From CAZELM01 sp964512995 (lineage in GTDB: Bacteria > CSSED10-310): 64,000 nucleotides of DNA. The stretch lies in the NCBI GenBank assembly GCA_964512995.1, contig CAZELM010000008.1:1-64000 (forward strand), given 5' to 3'. Every line of letters starts with the position of its first letter. Position 1 is the stretch's first letter. The notes under the pieces are model-generated. The model was not told the DNA's origin. It was given only the letters and a program-made list of their open reading frames with translations, and did not search any database. Both the position numbers and the translations under genes were made by a program. Below, in pieces: positions 27,374 to 35,984 of this stretch.

Positions 27374-28774
27374 ATGAGACTTTTTTGCAGGATGGGGGAG
27401 ATGCTGCTCAAGAGCAAACCGGTTCGATACGGATTCTCGCGGCAGTTGATCCACAATATTCGGGATGCGCTGAGTTCATTCCCAGGGCGATGTTCCATTC
27501 GTAAATCCCAGGGGATATTGATTGTGGAGCATGACGATCCGATGGTTTTGGAGCGGCTGCTCCATGTATTTGGTCTGACTTCGCTGACGGAAGTCACGTC
27601 ATTCGAGGGAGCTGATCTGCGGACCATTGTTGAAAACGGACGGTCGTATTTTTTGCCACTGGTGGAGGGACGGCGCTTTGCTGTCCGCTGTCATCGGGTA
27701 GGTCATCACCCATATACATCGATTGATGTGGCTCGTCAGTTGGGAGCCGAACTCGCCAAGGCCGCCACCGTCAACCTGGATCATCCCGATGTGGAGTGCA
27801 AGCTGGAGATCCGGGATAATGAGGTCAGTTTTACAAAAGATAGGCGGGTCGCTGCCGGAGGAATGCCCATCGGTTCCCAAGGTCAAGCGCTTTGCCTGAT
27901 ATCCGGAGGCATCGATTCTCCCGTGGCCGCATGGTATGCCCTTCGGCGGGGCGTGAAAGTGCATTACCTGTTCTGCTGCCTGGGAGGCCCTTATCAGAAA
28001 TGGGGACCGATGGCGACAGCGAAGTATCTGGCGGACCACTGGAGTTTCGGATATCAGCCGCAGCTTTTTCTCGTTGATTTTGTGGAACTCCTGACAGCCA
28101 TTCGCACCCAGGACAACCGGTATCGCAATGTTCTGCTCAAACGCTATTTTTACCGGGCCGCTGATCAGATCGCGGAGATGATTCACGCCGATGCTATTGT
28201 CACCGGGGAGTCTTTGGGACAGGTGTCGTCTCAGACCCTGTCCAACCTCCGGACGATCGATTCCGTGATCGATCGGATCGTGTTGCGTCCGCTGATCACT
28301 ATGGATAAAGTGGAAATCATGCACAAAGCCAGGGAAATCGGAACACTCGATATCTCTGAAAAGGTGCCGGAGTTCTGCAATGTGGTTGTCCATAAACCCA
28401 GGACCCGCTCCATCGAAGCAGATATCATTCCGATGGAGGAGGAAATCGATGTCGGTATCCTGGACCGGGCCGTCCGGCAGTTCCAGCGATATGATCTCCG
28501 GAACATGGCTCCTCCGGAACCCTTGACCGACTTTCATGTCGAAGTGAAACCGTCCGGTGCCCGGATGATCTGGATTTATTCATCGACGGAAAACGAACCC
28601 CCTCCACCGGAAGCGGACTGGATTATTGACCAGACGGAACTTCACCAGTCGTTGAAAAAAATGACATGGACAGGTATGATCGTGGTCGGGTGTGCCAAAG
28701 GCATTTTATCGAAAGATATTGTGGCAATTCTCCGAAATGCAGGCCATGATGCGTATTATCTGAGGAAAATGTGA
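27374..28774 (+). CDS. thiI: tRNA 4-thiouridine synthase ThiI
   Basis: 466 residues. The start resembles other ThiI proteins (MGEMLLKSKPVRYGFSRQLIHNI) and leads into a THUMP domain (about 60-165). The PP-loop of the adenylating domain is S-G-G-I-D-S-P-V-A-A-W at about 176-186. The C-terminal about 75 residues look like a shortened rhodanese domain: MIVVGCAKGILSKDIVAIL aligns with the active-site loop of E. coli ThiI, so the Cys near residue 439 is the likely persulfide carrier. It makes s4U8 in tRNA and may supply sulfur for thiamin thiazole. RBS AAAGGGG precedes the ATG. Monocistronic by spacing. Confidence 0.9.
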   Translation: MRLFCRMGEMLLKSKPVRYGFSRQLIHNIRDALSSFPGRCSIRKSQGILIVEHDDPMVLERLLHVFGLTSLTEVTSFEGADLRTIVENGRSYFLPLVEGRRFAVRCHRVGHHPYTSIDVARQLGAELAKAATVNLDHPDVECKLEIRDNEVSFTKDRRVAAGGMPIGSQGQALCLISGGIDSPVAAWYALRRGVKVHYLFCCLGGPYQKWGPMATAKYLADHWSFGYQPQLFLVDFVELLTAIRTQDNRYRNVLLKRYFYRAADQIAEMIHADAIVTGESLGQVSSQTLSNLRTIDSVIDRIVLRPLITMDKVEIMHKAREIGTLDISEKVPEFCNVVVHKPRTRSIEADIIPMEEEIDVGILDRAVRQFQRYDLRNMAPPEPLTDFHVEVKPSGARMIWIYSSTENEPPPPEADWIIDQTELHQSLKKMTWTGMIVVGCAKGILSKDIVAILRNAGHDAYYLRKM

Positions 28775-28868
28775 ATTGTCTGGCAGTGTGTGATGCAGCA
28801 CGTCAGTCGACGACATTCATAAAATCATCTCTGATGAAGATCAGACGCATGATCTGGAGAGTGAATCC

Positions 28869-30254
28869 ATGAAAGTGTTTTTATCTGTTCCGCCTCCATC
28901 CCAAATTCATACCATGATGCCGGATCTCGGATTGGGATACATTGCGACTGGCCTCCGGAAACATGCGCATACCGTGACGATCTATCAGGGTGAAAAAGAT
29001 GCCGACTTCACTGGATTTCGGGAGCGGCTGCTTGCCTTTCAACCGGATCTGGTGGGATTGAAAGTCTATTCTCTGGAAATCCGGGCGACCCGTGAAGCAA
29101 TCAAACATATCCGGGAGTTGTTTCCATCCGTGCCCATTGTGCTGGGCGGTCCGCATATCAGTGTGATGGAACCGGATAAGATCCATGGATTTTTCCAGGG
29201 GGTACAATATGCGATCCAGGGAGAAGCCGAACTGAGTCTTCCATTACTGACCGATATGCTGGAACACGGTTCAGCCGATTTCCATGATGTTCCCGGTCTG
29301 GTCTATCTCCAGAATGACCGCGTTCTCGTAAATCCGCCAATCTATCACTCCAATATTGACGATTTCGGATTCCCGGCCTGGGATCTCATGGATCCCCGGC
29401 AATATACCGATCGATGGTTTTTCTGGAATCCCGCCACCCGAGGAGCACCCTTTCTGACCAGCCGGGGATGCCCATACCGGTGCGCCTTTTGTGCTCAGAA
29501 TGTCGTGGGTGGCAAAAAAGTCCGTCGGCGGAGTCTGAACAGCGTATTCAGGGAACTGGAATATCTCCAAAGGGAATTCGGTATCACGGATTTCGAGTTT
29601 CTGGACGATAACTTCCTGATGGATGCGCAATACGTCCGGGCTCTCTGCGAAGGAATTCTCCAGAGAGGATGGAACATCACCTGGAGCTGCGGTGGAGCTC
29701 GTCTGGAGAATCTCAGCATCGATCTTCTCAAGCTCATCGAATCGGCCGGGTGCCGGATCATCTCTGTGGGTATTGAATCCGGTACTCAGCGCGTTCTGGA
29801 TTACATGCAGAAGGATATCACGATGGCGTTTATCCGGGAAAAAACAAACATGATCGCCACTCATTCCAATATCAAAATCATGGGCATGTTTATTCTCGGG
29901 TATCCGACGGAGACAATTGCCGAGATCAGACGCACGATTGACTACTCCCTGCGGCTGCCCATTTTCGCTGCAACCTATTTCACATACATCGTCTTTCCGG
30001 GCTGTCTCCAGTATGAACGATTAAAAATGTCGGGTGAAATTGATAACATTCCGTGGGAGGAACTCGGTGCGGACGGACATCCGTATGCGCCGGCGGGAGT
30101 CCCATACCAGCAACTCAAACGGCTCTATAAACTGGCGTATATGCGATTCTATTTCCGGCCAAGAATTGTGCTCGGAATCATCCGATTTTCATGGTATCGG
30201 CTGCCGCTGTTCGTCAAGCGAAGCATCGGAAAATGGATTTGGAAAAAACACTGA
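28869..30254 (+). CDS. B12-binding radical SAM protein
   Basis: 461 residues. The N-terminal domain (about 1-145) has the Rossmann-like cobalamin-binding fold (GLGYIATGLRKHAHTVTIY, VGLKVYS, IVLGGPH) but lacks the classic DxHxxG, as in many P-type radical SAM methyltransferases. The radical SAM motif is C201-P-Y-R-C205-A-F-C208, followed by FEFLDDNFLMD and GIESGTQRVLDYM. This class performs methylations, cyclisations or rearrangements on lipids, cofactors or natural products. The substrate is not predictable here. A SAM-dependent methyltransferase gene follows closely on the same strand, which suggests a joint pathway. Confidence 0.85.
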   Translation: MKVFLSVPPPSQIHTMMPDLGLGYIATGLRKHAHTVTIYQGEKDADFTGFRERLLAFQPDLVGLKVYSLEIRATREAIKHIRELFPSVPIVLGGPHISVMEPDKIHGFFQGVQYAIQGEAELSLPLLTDMLEHGSADFHDVPGLVYLQNDRVLVNPPIYHSNIDDFGFPAWDLMDPRQYTDRWFFWNPATRGAPFLTSRGCPYRCAFCAQNVVGGKKVRRRSLNSVFRELEYLQREFGITDFEFLDDNFLMDAQYVRALCEGILQRGWNITWSCGGARLENLSIDLLKLIESAGCRIISVGIESGTQRVLDYMQKDITMAFIREKTNMIATHSNIKIMGMFILGYPTETIAEIRRTIDYSLRLPIFAATYFTYIVFPGCLQYERLKMSGEIDNIPWEELGADGHPYAPAGVPYQQLKRLYKLAYMRFYFRPRIVLGIIRFSWYRLPLFVKRSIGKWIWKKH

Positions 30255-30342
30255 TCCATCCCATCGGATGGTCCCGCATGGAGCGCTCGATCATCGTTAC
30301 ATGCAGTGGATGATCGGTGCGATTAATTGGAAAGGACATGAC

Positions 30343-31368
30343 ATGAAGAAGATTGATTCTCTGGAGTCGCTGCATCAGCTTGCCACCGGGTATCGGCATG
30401 CCCGAGTGATTCAAACGGCCGCGAAACTTCGTATCTTTGATCATACCAATGAACCCGCGACGGCAGAGGAGATCGCCGGGAAGGCCGGAATCCAGCAACG
30501 GGGAGCGGATATTTTGCTGGATGCACTGACCGCATTGGGTCTTCTGATCAAAACAGACAACCGGTATGTCAATACGGTATTGGCCTCGGAACACCTGGTG
30601 TCGTCGGCTTCATCCATGCTCCTGAATTCCCTGGATCACAGCGAACAGATCTATCGCCGCTGGGCGGGTCTGCCTGAAGTGGTGCGCACCGGAACTAGAC
30701 CCTTCGCCGACTCCAATCGATTTGACCAGGATCAGAACGCCAATCGAATATTTATCCGGGCGATGCACGCACATGGATTCCGGCGTGGCAGACAGATCGC
30801 CGAATCGCTGGATCTGAGCCGTGTCAGAAACGTGGCGGATATCGGTGGAGGCGCTGGTTCCTATCTTATCGCGCTGTCCGAGAAAATACCGGACATGCAG
30901 GGTGTTCTGATCGATCAGAAATTGACGCTCAATACCGCTTCCGAGATCATCGGTCAGTTCGATCTGTCCGGGAAGATCCAGCTTCTTGAAATGGATATTT
31001 TTGAAAATACCGAGACGCCGTTCACGTCTGATATGGATCTGATAATCCTCTCCAATATCCTCCACATCGAAGGACCTGATGCAAACATCCGGCTTCTGCG
31101 CAGAATCCATCAATCCCTGAAACCCACCGGACAACTCGTGATACAGGATTTCTTCCTCGACGAAACCGGGACAATGCCGTTGGACGGAGCTCTTTTTGCC
31201 GTCAATATGCTGGTATCCACCGATCGGGGCCGGGCCTGGCGTGCGGTGGATGTGGAGCAATGGGTCAGAACCGCCGGATTTTCGGATATTCAGTCACTGA
31301 ATATCCTGCCGGATGCCCATGTCTGGGTCGTCACCAAAGCCGGTCATCCTGACCCGCCGCTCCAATAA
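30343..31368 (+). CDS. SAM-dependent O-methyltransferase, dimerisation-domain type
   Basis: 341 residues from ATG 30343, chosen for GGAAAGGA 7 bases upstream. The open frame extends back to 30034 inside the radical SAM gene, which I treat as non-coding in this frame. The N-terminal helical winged-helix dimerisation domain (about 1-90; HARVIQTAAKLRIFDHT, EEIAGKAGIQQRGADILLDAL) is followed by a Rossmann domain. Its SAM-binding loop is VADIGGGAGSYLIAL (about 163-177), with SNILHIEG and a catalytic-region segment LVIQDFFLDETG. This is the plant-COMT/hydroxyneurosporene methyltransferase layout, used mostly on small aromatic or polyketide-like hydroxyls. Linked to the radical SAM gene by an 88-base gap. 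Confidence 0.85.
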   Translation: MKKIDSLESLHQLATGYRHARVIQTAAKLRIFDHTNEPATAEEIAGKAGIQQRGADILLDALTALGLLIKTDNRYVNTVLASEHLVSSASSMLLNSLDHSEQIYRRWAGLPEVVRTGTRPFADSNRFDQDQNANRIFIRAMHAHGFRRGRQIAESLDLSRVRNVADIGGGAGSYLIALSEKIPDMQGVLIDQKLTLNTASEIIGQFDLSGKIQLLEMDIFENTETPFTSDMDLIILSNILHIEGPDANIRLLRRIHQSLKPTGQLVIQDFFLDETGTMPLDGALFAVNMLVSTDRGRAWRAVDVEQWVRTAGFSDIQSLNILPDAHVWVVTKAGHPDPPLQ

Positions 31369-31571
31369 GCAGTTCTTATCCATCGCCATCTTGCATTTCG
31401 ACCCGGAGAGACATACGCTTACTCAAGACGTAAAGGAGACGAACCAGGAGTTATACTCCATCATAATACCGGGAAAAAATAAGGGTTGATTGTCTGATTG
31501 AACAGGGCAATCGTCGATTTCAAGGAGCGGATTGTATTAATTACGAAGAAAGAAATACCAGTACGATACTC

Positions 31572-33908
31572 GTGCGGTTATGCGCAGCGATCAGCATTAT
31601 TTTTCTCGTGCTGCTGATATTCGGCGATCTGATCATTTATCCCGATACCGACACGATCGGAGATCACCAGGGGGACGTATCATCTTTTTACATCCACTGG
31701 CGGACATTCGGATTCGACCAGATCCGGCAGGGCAATCTGCCATTGTGGAATCCCTATGTTCATTCCGGCACACCCTTCATGGAAGATTTCCGGTCCGCAT
31801 TGTTCTACCCGATAAACTTGATTTTCCTGGCATGCACCATGTCACAGTATGTGAATTGGAGCATTGTGATCCATTTGATATTGAGCGGAATCTTTACATT
31901 CCTGTGGTTGGATCAACACCGGCTGAATCCCGCAGCCTGCATGGCTGGTTCAGTCATATTCATGTTCAGCGGCGCTCTTTTCTGTCAGATACACCAAGGG
32001 CACCTATCAGCCTTGTGTGCGATTCCCTGGATACCGCTTTTGTTTTTTTCAATCGATGGATTTTTAAACACATATTCCTATTTTTATTGGGCGACGGGCG
32101 TGATCTCCCTGGTCATGCAACTCTTGAGTGGTTACCCCCAGATACTCCTGGGAACAATTTTTGCCGCTTCCCTTTACTTTCTGGCTCAACTGATCCGGTC
32201 CATTCGGCCAATATTCGCTTTTGTATCATACCTCGGGATGACTGGCGTTGCCATTGTAATCACAGCAGTTCAATGGCTTCCGGGGTGCCAATTCGGAGAT
32301 TCCCGTCTTGCTCCATGTCCCATTGATAAACCGTCCGGATGGATGCCTTTCGATCCCATTAGCTTCATCACATGGGTGGCTCCCACATTTTTTGGTGATT
32401 TTTCACAGATCCCGTATTGGGGAGCTGCTGATTCGATGGAATTCAATTTCTATATCGGTGGAGCCGGTCTGATCCTGGCGATGCTTGGTGTTTTCTGCTC
32501 CGGTCAATACGCCACACGAATATTAGGAGTCATCGCCGTTATTCTGATCGTTCTGGGACTGAATGTCTGTGCTCCGTTCTGGAACGGCATGATCTCCCGG
32601 ATCCCCAATGATTACCTGTTCCTGGAGCCCATCCATCTCCTGATACCCTGCATCCTGCTCTTCAGTTTTCTCGCGGGCAACGGGTGTCACGTGATCCTTG
32701 AAAGCCAATGGAGCGCTCGACCATTTGTTTTGACTCTCATCCCGGTTGTTCTGATATTGATCATTCTCGCCACTTCGATACAGATTTCCGCCATTCTGTC
32801 TCCGGAAAATGGGATCTGGTTTAAGATCCAGCAGTATTTTTTCAGTCAGTCTGATAGTCTGACCCGGTCCGGCCTGTATCAATGCCCGGATTTTATCGAT
32901 AAATCAGCCCGTGTAGCGTCCGAAAGCATGCTCATCACTGCCACAGCGATGCTGGCTCTGATATTGTGCATCTATTTTTCCCGTTTCAGTGTCATTTTCG
33001 CCTATATCTGCTGTCTGGTCGTGATGGTGGAGATGGCGGTCTTTGCCCGATCGTTACGTTCCACATTCGATATCAATGAGCCGTGTGACCAGCGGATTCT
33101 GGAGTTCACTCAGCGGAATCCGGGTGATTATCGTGTGCTGTATCAGGAGACTCCCAATTATCCGATGTCGATTGGAGTGGCGAACATTACCGGTGCAAAA
33201 ACGAAAATGCCGGACCGTTACGCTGAATTGATATCGAGAACGCAATCCCCGGTCACTCTCCATGGATCCAATCCGCCGGTTTTCACCTATTATCATCCAC
33301 TCTATCGGATGCTGGGGTGCCGGTATGCGTTCATCCCCAATCTCAATCGGATGTTGATTGAGGAGCATTCCCCGATCCTTCCCAGTGTGCAGCTTTTTCA
33401 GAAATGGGACATTCTCCCCGATCATCACCAACTGATGGATCGGCTGTTTGATCCGGAGTTTGATCCGTTGGCGTGTGTACTCCTCGAAGAAGCGCCTTTT
33501 GACGTTTCAAATTCTGCCGGGCGAAGTGGCCGGATCCAGATCATCGAATCATCTACTGACCATTATGTGATTGAAGCCGATCTTACTGTCCCGGAAGTGC
33601 TTCTGGTGCGCAATAACGATGCTCCAGGCTGGAAGATCACTTCCCTGGATGACAGCGATAGTCAACGCACGATCATTCCCGCAAATTTAACTCTTCAAGC
33701 CATCCCACTCCACGCCGGACATCATCGGTTCAAAATCGAGTATCTGCCGGCCTTGTTCGGGGTGGGAAAATATACGAGCCTCCTCGCGGCAGCCCTTTTC
33801 GGGATCTGGTCCCTGATCATGGGATTCAGCCGTATCTTCTCCCTGAACTCAAAAATATTCTTTCCGAAAAGCAGAGACTATACTCCCGAGTATGACGACC
33901 GGACATGA
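31572..33908 (+). CDS. YfhO-like multi-pass membrane protein
   Basis: 778 residues from GTG 31572. About 12 hydrophobic helices are arranged as in YfhO/GT-C-like proteins. The first large loop is LPLWNPYVHSGTPFMEDF followed by ALFYPINLIF, a recognisable YfhO signature. A C-terminal soluble region (about 600-740) precedes a last helix and a basic tail. YfhO of Bacillus glycosylates lipoteichoic acid; the substrate here is unknown. The start is doubtful: the frame is open further upstream, and an ATT codon at 31536 sits 8 bases after a perfect AAGGAG, which would add 12 residues. Confidence 0.7.
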   Translation: MRLCAAISIIFLVLLIFGDLIIYPDTDTIGDHQGDVSSFYIHWRTFGFDQIRQGNLPLWNPYVHSGTPFMEDFRSALFYPINLIFLACTMSQYVNWSIVIHLILSGIFTFLWLDQHRLNPAACMAGSVIFMFSGALFCQIHQGHLSALCAIPWIPLLFFSIDGFLNTYSYFYWATGVISLVMQLLSGYPQILLGTIFAASLYFLAQLIRSIRPIFAFVSYLGMTGVAIVITAVQWLPGCQFGDSRLAPCPIDKPSGWMPFDPISFITWVAPTFFGDFSQIPYWGAADSMEFNFYIGGAGLILAMLGVFCSGQYATRILGVIAVILIVLGLNVCAPFWNGMISRIPNDYLFLEPIHLLIPCILLFSFLAGNGCHVILESQWSARPFVLTLIPVVLILIILATSIQISAILSPENGIWFKIQQYFFSQSDSLTRSGLYQCPDFIDKSARVASESMLITATAMLALILCIYFSRFSVIFAYICCLVVMVEMAVFARSLRSTFDINEPCDQRILEFTQRNPGDYRVLYQETPNYPMSIGVANITGAKTKMPDRYAELISRTQSPVTLHGSNPPVFTYYHPLYRMLGCRYAFIPNLNRMLIEEHSPILPSVQLFQKWDILPDHHQLMDRLFDPEFDPLACVLLEEAPFDVSNSAGRSGRIQIIESSTDHYVIEADLTVPEVLLVRNNDAPGWKITSLDDSDSQRTIIPANLTLQAIPLHAGHHRFKIEYLPALFGVGKYTSLLAAALFGIWSLIMGFSRIFSLNSKIFFPKSRDYTPEYDDRT

Positions 33909-34485
33909 GCTGAGGTCTCCTGAATCTCACCCCCTAACCGAACCATCCGGGAGCGGTTTGGGTTTGTTTTCCTCCAGTTATAGCCAATCGCCTGCACGGA
34001 GGATTTCACAGTCCAGAATGTGAAAAAGATGCCAGATGTAACAATCATTTCAAAAAGGTTTCCTCGATATTTTACAAACACCATGCGATGGCATTGGCAT
34101 GTCTCCCTCACCCCGCCGGCCATGATGCTGAAACCGGCAACTGGCGCGATACCCTCACCCCCCCGACCCTGTTGATGGATTGATTCCTGGCGGATCGGCC
34201 GTCGACCCTCTCCCGGTCGCTGCCCTAGGAGGTCGTACACGCTCCGCATGACACTAAATGAAGAAACCTATAAAACGACCGCTCGTGAAGAGGTTTCTTA
34301 GCAGAGGGTGAAGAAAAACCCGCACATATGCCCTTCCTCATTCATTAGAGTGAATGCAAAACTTGTGAGTTAACACATTCAGAACCGAACCCGCATATAT
34401 GCCCCTCTCCATTCATGGAAAGTGGTTGAAGGTGAGGTTTCTGATATGAAAGAGCTACCGTGAATGTCTATAAATCGATAATTAC
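33909..34485. other. Intergenic region without a recognisable gene
   Basis: About 580 bases. A minus-strand open frame (33878-34249) has composition unlike its neighbours and is judged spurious. An imperfect 28-base direct repeat (24 of 28 identical) lies at 34318-34346 and 34389-34416, starting ACCCGCA and ending ATTCAT. Confidence 0.5.
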
Positions 34486-34514
34486 TTGACATTGAAAATA
34501 TAATTTGCTATTGT
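34486..34514 (+). promoter_or_regulatory. Sigma-70-type promoter
   Basis: A perfect -35 TTGACA (34486-34491), a 17-base AT-rich spacer and -10 TATTGT (34509-34514, 4 of 6) lie 59 bases before the beta-helix gene start. Confidence 0.7.
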
Positions 34515-34572
34515 CGAAATGTAGGATGATGTGCCATTACGGCTCAAGGGTAATCAGAAAAGGAGGTTTCAC

Positions 34573-35865
34573 ATGAGAAGGCTCAATAGAATCATGATCG
34601 TTTCCATCGTATTGGGAGTGATGGCAACCGTTGCCCATGGAGAGGTGCTTCGGGTTGCCAGCAACTCGTCGGGTGTCCGGGACTTTTATATCGATGATAC
34701 GGCGGTGATCCGGCATGTCCCAGGGACCTACGCCACCATCCAGTCTGCCATTGATGATGCCGAAAGCGGTGATACGGTTCTTCTGGCGGATGGTACATAT
34801 ACCGGAGAAGGCAACAAAGACATCCGGTATCGAGGGAAAGCCATCACGGTCATGTCAGAAAATGGCAGCGACGAGTGTATTATTGATTGCGAGGGAACCG
34901 GACGGGCATTCCAGTTCTGCGGTGGTGAAAAAACGGATGCGGTATTGAAGGGAGTGACGATCCAGAATGGGAACGTGACATATCCTGAATTCGGAGGCGG
35001 CATTCGGTTCCATAATTCGTCTGCAACGATCAGCGATTGTATCATTCAGAATTGTCATGCTTCTTCAGGTGGTGGTGGTCTTGGGGGTATCGGTACATCA
35101 CCGGTGGTCGTCAATTGTGTGTTTAAAGCCAATTCAGCATATCAATATGGAGGTGGATTATATCTGAGAGTCGCTTCAAATGTTGTGATTAACAACTGCA
35201 TCATCACAGATCATACACTAACCGAACTTGGGGGAGGTATGTCCTTTAATGCATGTCAGGGTGCAATCACCAATTGTCTCATCGCGAACAACCGAGGGCA
35301 TAGAGGCGGTGGTGTTTATCTCAATAGTTCGGCTATCGTGATCGCGAATTGTACGATCACCGGCAACACCGCGGAATCAGAAGGCGGTGGATTGTCTTGT
35401 TATGAGTCATTCCCGATCATTAAAAATTCGATTCTGTGGGATAATCAGTCGCCATCCGGCCCGGAGATGGCTATCGGGAGCGAGTACGACCTGGATACGG
35501 TCGGTCATATTCTGTATTCGGATGTCAAGGGCGGCATGGCATCCGTGATGGTTGGTCAAAGCGCGTCGTTGTTCTGGGGGGATGGAATGATCGATGCGGA
35601 TCCATTGTTTGTATCAGGTCCATCCGGATCTTTTTATCTGAGCCTGATCGATGCCGGACAGTCCGCCAACAGTCCCTGCCGGAATGCCGGGGGTGATCCA
35701 TCGCGGCTGATCTGTTTCCCGGGAGCAACCGGAGACGTTTGCATGAACCAGTTGACAACCCGGACGGATGAACGAACCGATATTAATGTGGTCGACATGG
35801 GATACCATTATAACTCCCAGACGCTGCTTCCCCCGGAATCTCCCGGCGGGATAACTCCGAATTGA
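34573..35865 (+). CDS. Secreted right-handed parallel beta-helix protein
   Basis: 430 residues from ATG 34573, preceded by AAAGGAGG with ideal spacing. The signal peptide (about 1-23) ends at VAHGEV. A leading beta-helix cap (VPGTYATIQSAIDDAESGDTV) is followed by repeated coils with N-G-G-G-I/L/V steps (FGGGIRFHNSSATISDCII, YGGGLYLRVASNVVINNCII, GGGMSF, RGGGVYL). The start of the fold matches the DUF1565/pectate-lyase-like group abundant in environmental phyla. No lyase catalytic residues can be assigned, so it may bind or act on polysaccharide. It is monocistronic, with its own promoter at 34486 and a strong terminator at 35912. Confidence 0.8.
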   Translation: MRRLNRIMIVSIVLGVMATVAHGEVLRVASNSSGVRDFYIDDTAVIRHVPGTYATIQSAIDDAESGDTVLLADGTYTGEGNKDIRYRGKAITVMSENGSDECIIDCEGTGRAFQFCGGEKTDAVLKGVTIQNGNVTYPEFGGGIRFHNSSATISDCIIQNCHASSGGGGLGGIGTSPVVVNCVFKANSAYQYGGGLYLRVASNVVINNCIITDHTLTELGGGMSFNACQGAITNCLIANNRGHRGGGVYLNSSAIVIANCTITGNTAESEGGGLSCYESFPIIKNSILWDNQSPSGPEMAIGSEYDLDTVGHILYSDVKGGMASVMVGQSASLFWGDGMIDADPLFVSGPSGSFYLSLIDAGQSANSPCRNAGGDPSRLICFPGATGDVCMNQLTTRTDERTDINVVDMGYHYNSQTLLPPESPGGITPN

Positions 35866-35911
35866 TCAGCCCTTAGGGAATAGAATCAGACGAATTACCG
35901 CCTCAATAAAA

Positions 35912-35943
35912 ACCCCGTTGAGATGTCAGGTTCTCAACGGGGT
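35912..35943. terminator. Bidirectional intrinsic terminator
   Basis: A perfect 12-bp stem (35912-35923 with 35932-35943) has an 8-base loop, T-rich sequence on the right and A-rich sequence on the left. It lies between the convergent beta-helix and collagen-like genes and can serve both. Confidence 0.88.
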
Positions 35944-35984
35944 CTTCTTTTTGGTCTGAAACGGGCTCTAACAGAATTTCGAAA

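Noticed and set aside
30034..30342. N-terminal extension of the methyltransferase into the radical SAM gene
   Set aside because: A well-placed ribosome site at 30331 marks the real start, and the extension has no conserved features.
33878..34249. Minus-strand open frame of 123 codons in an intergenic region
   Set aside because: Overlaps the end of the YfhO-like gene, has no ribosome site and no recognisable fold.
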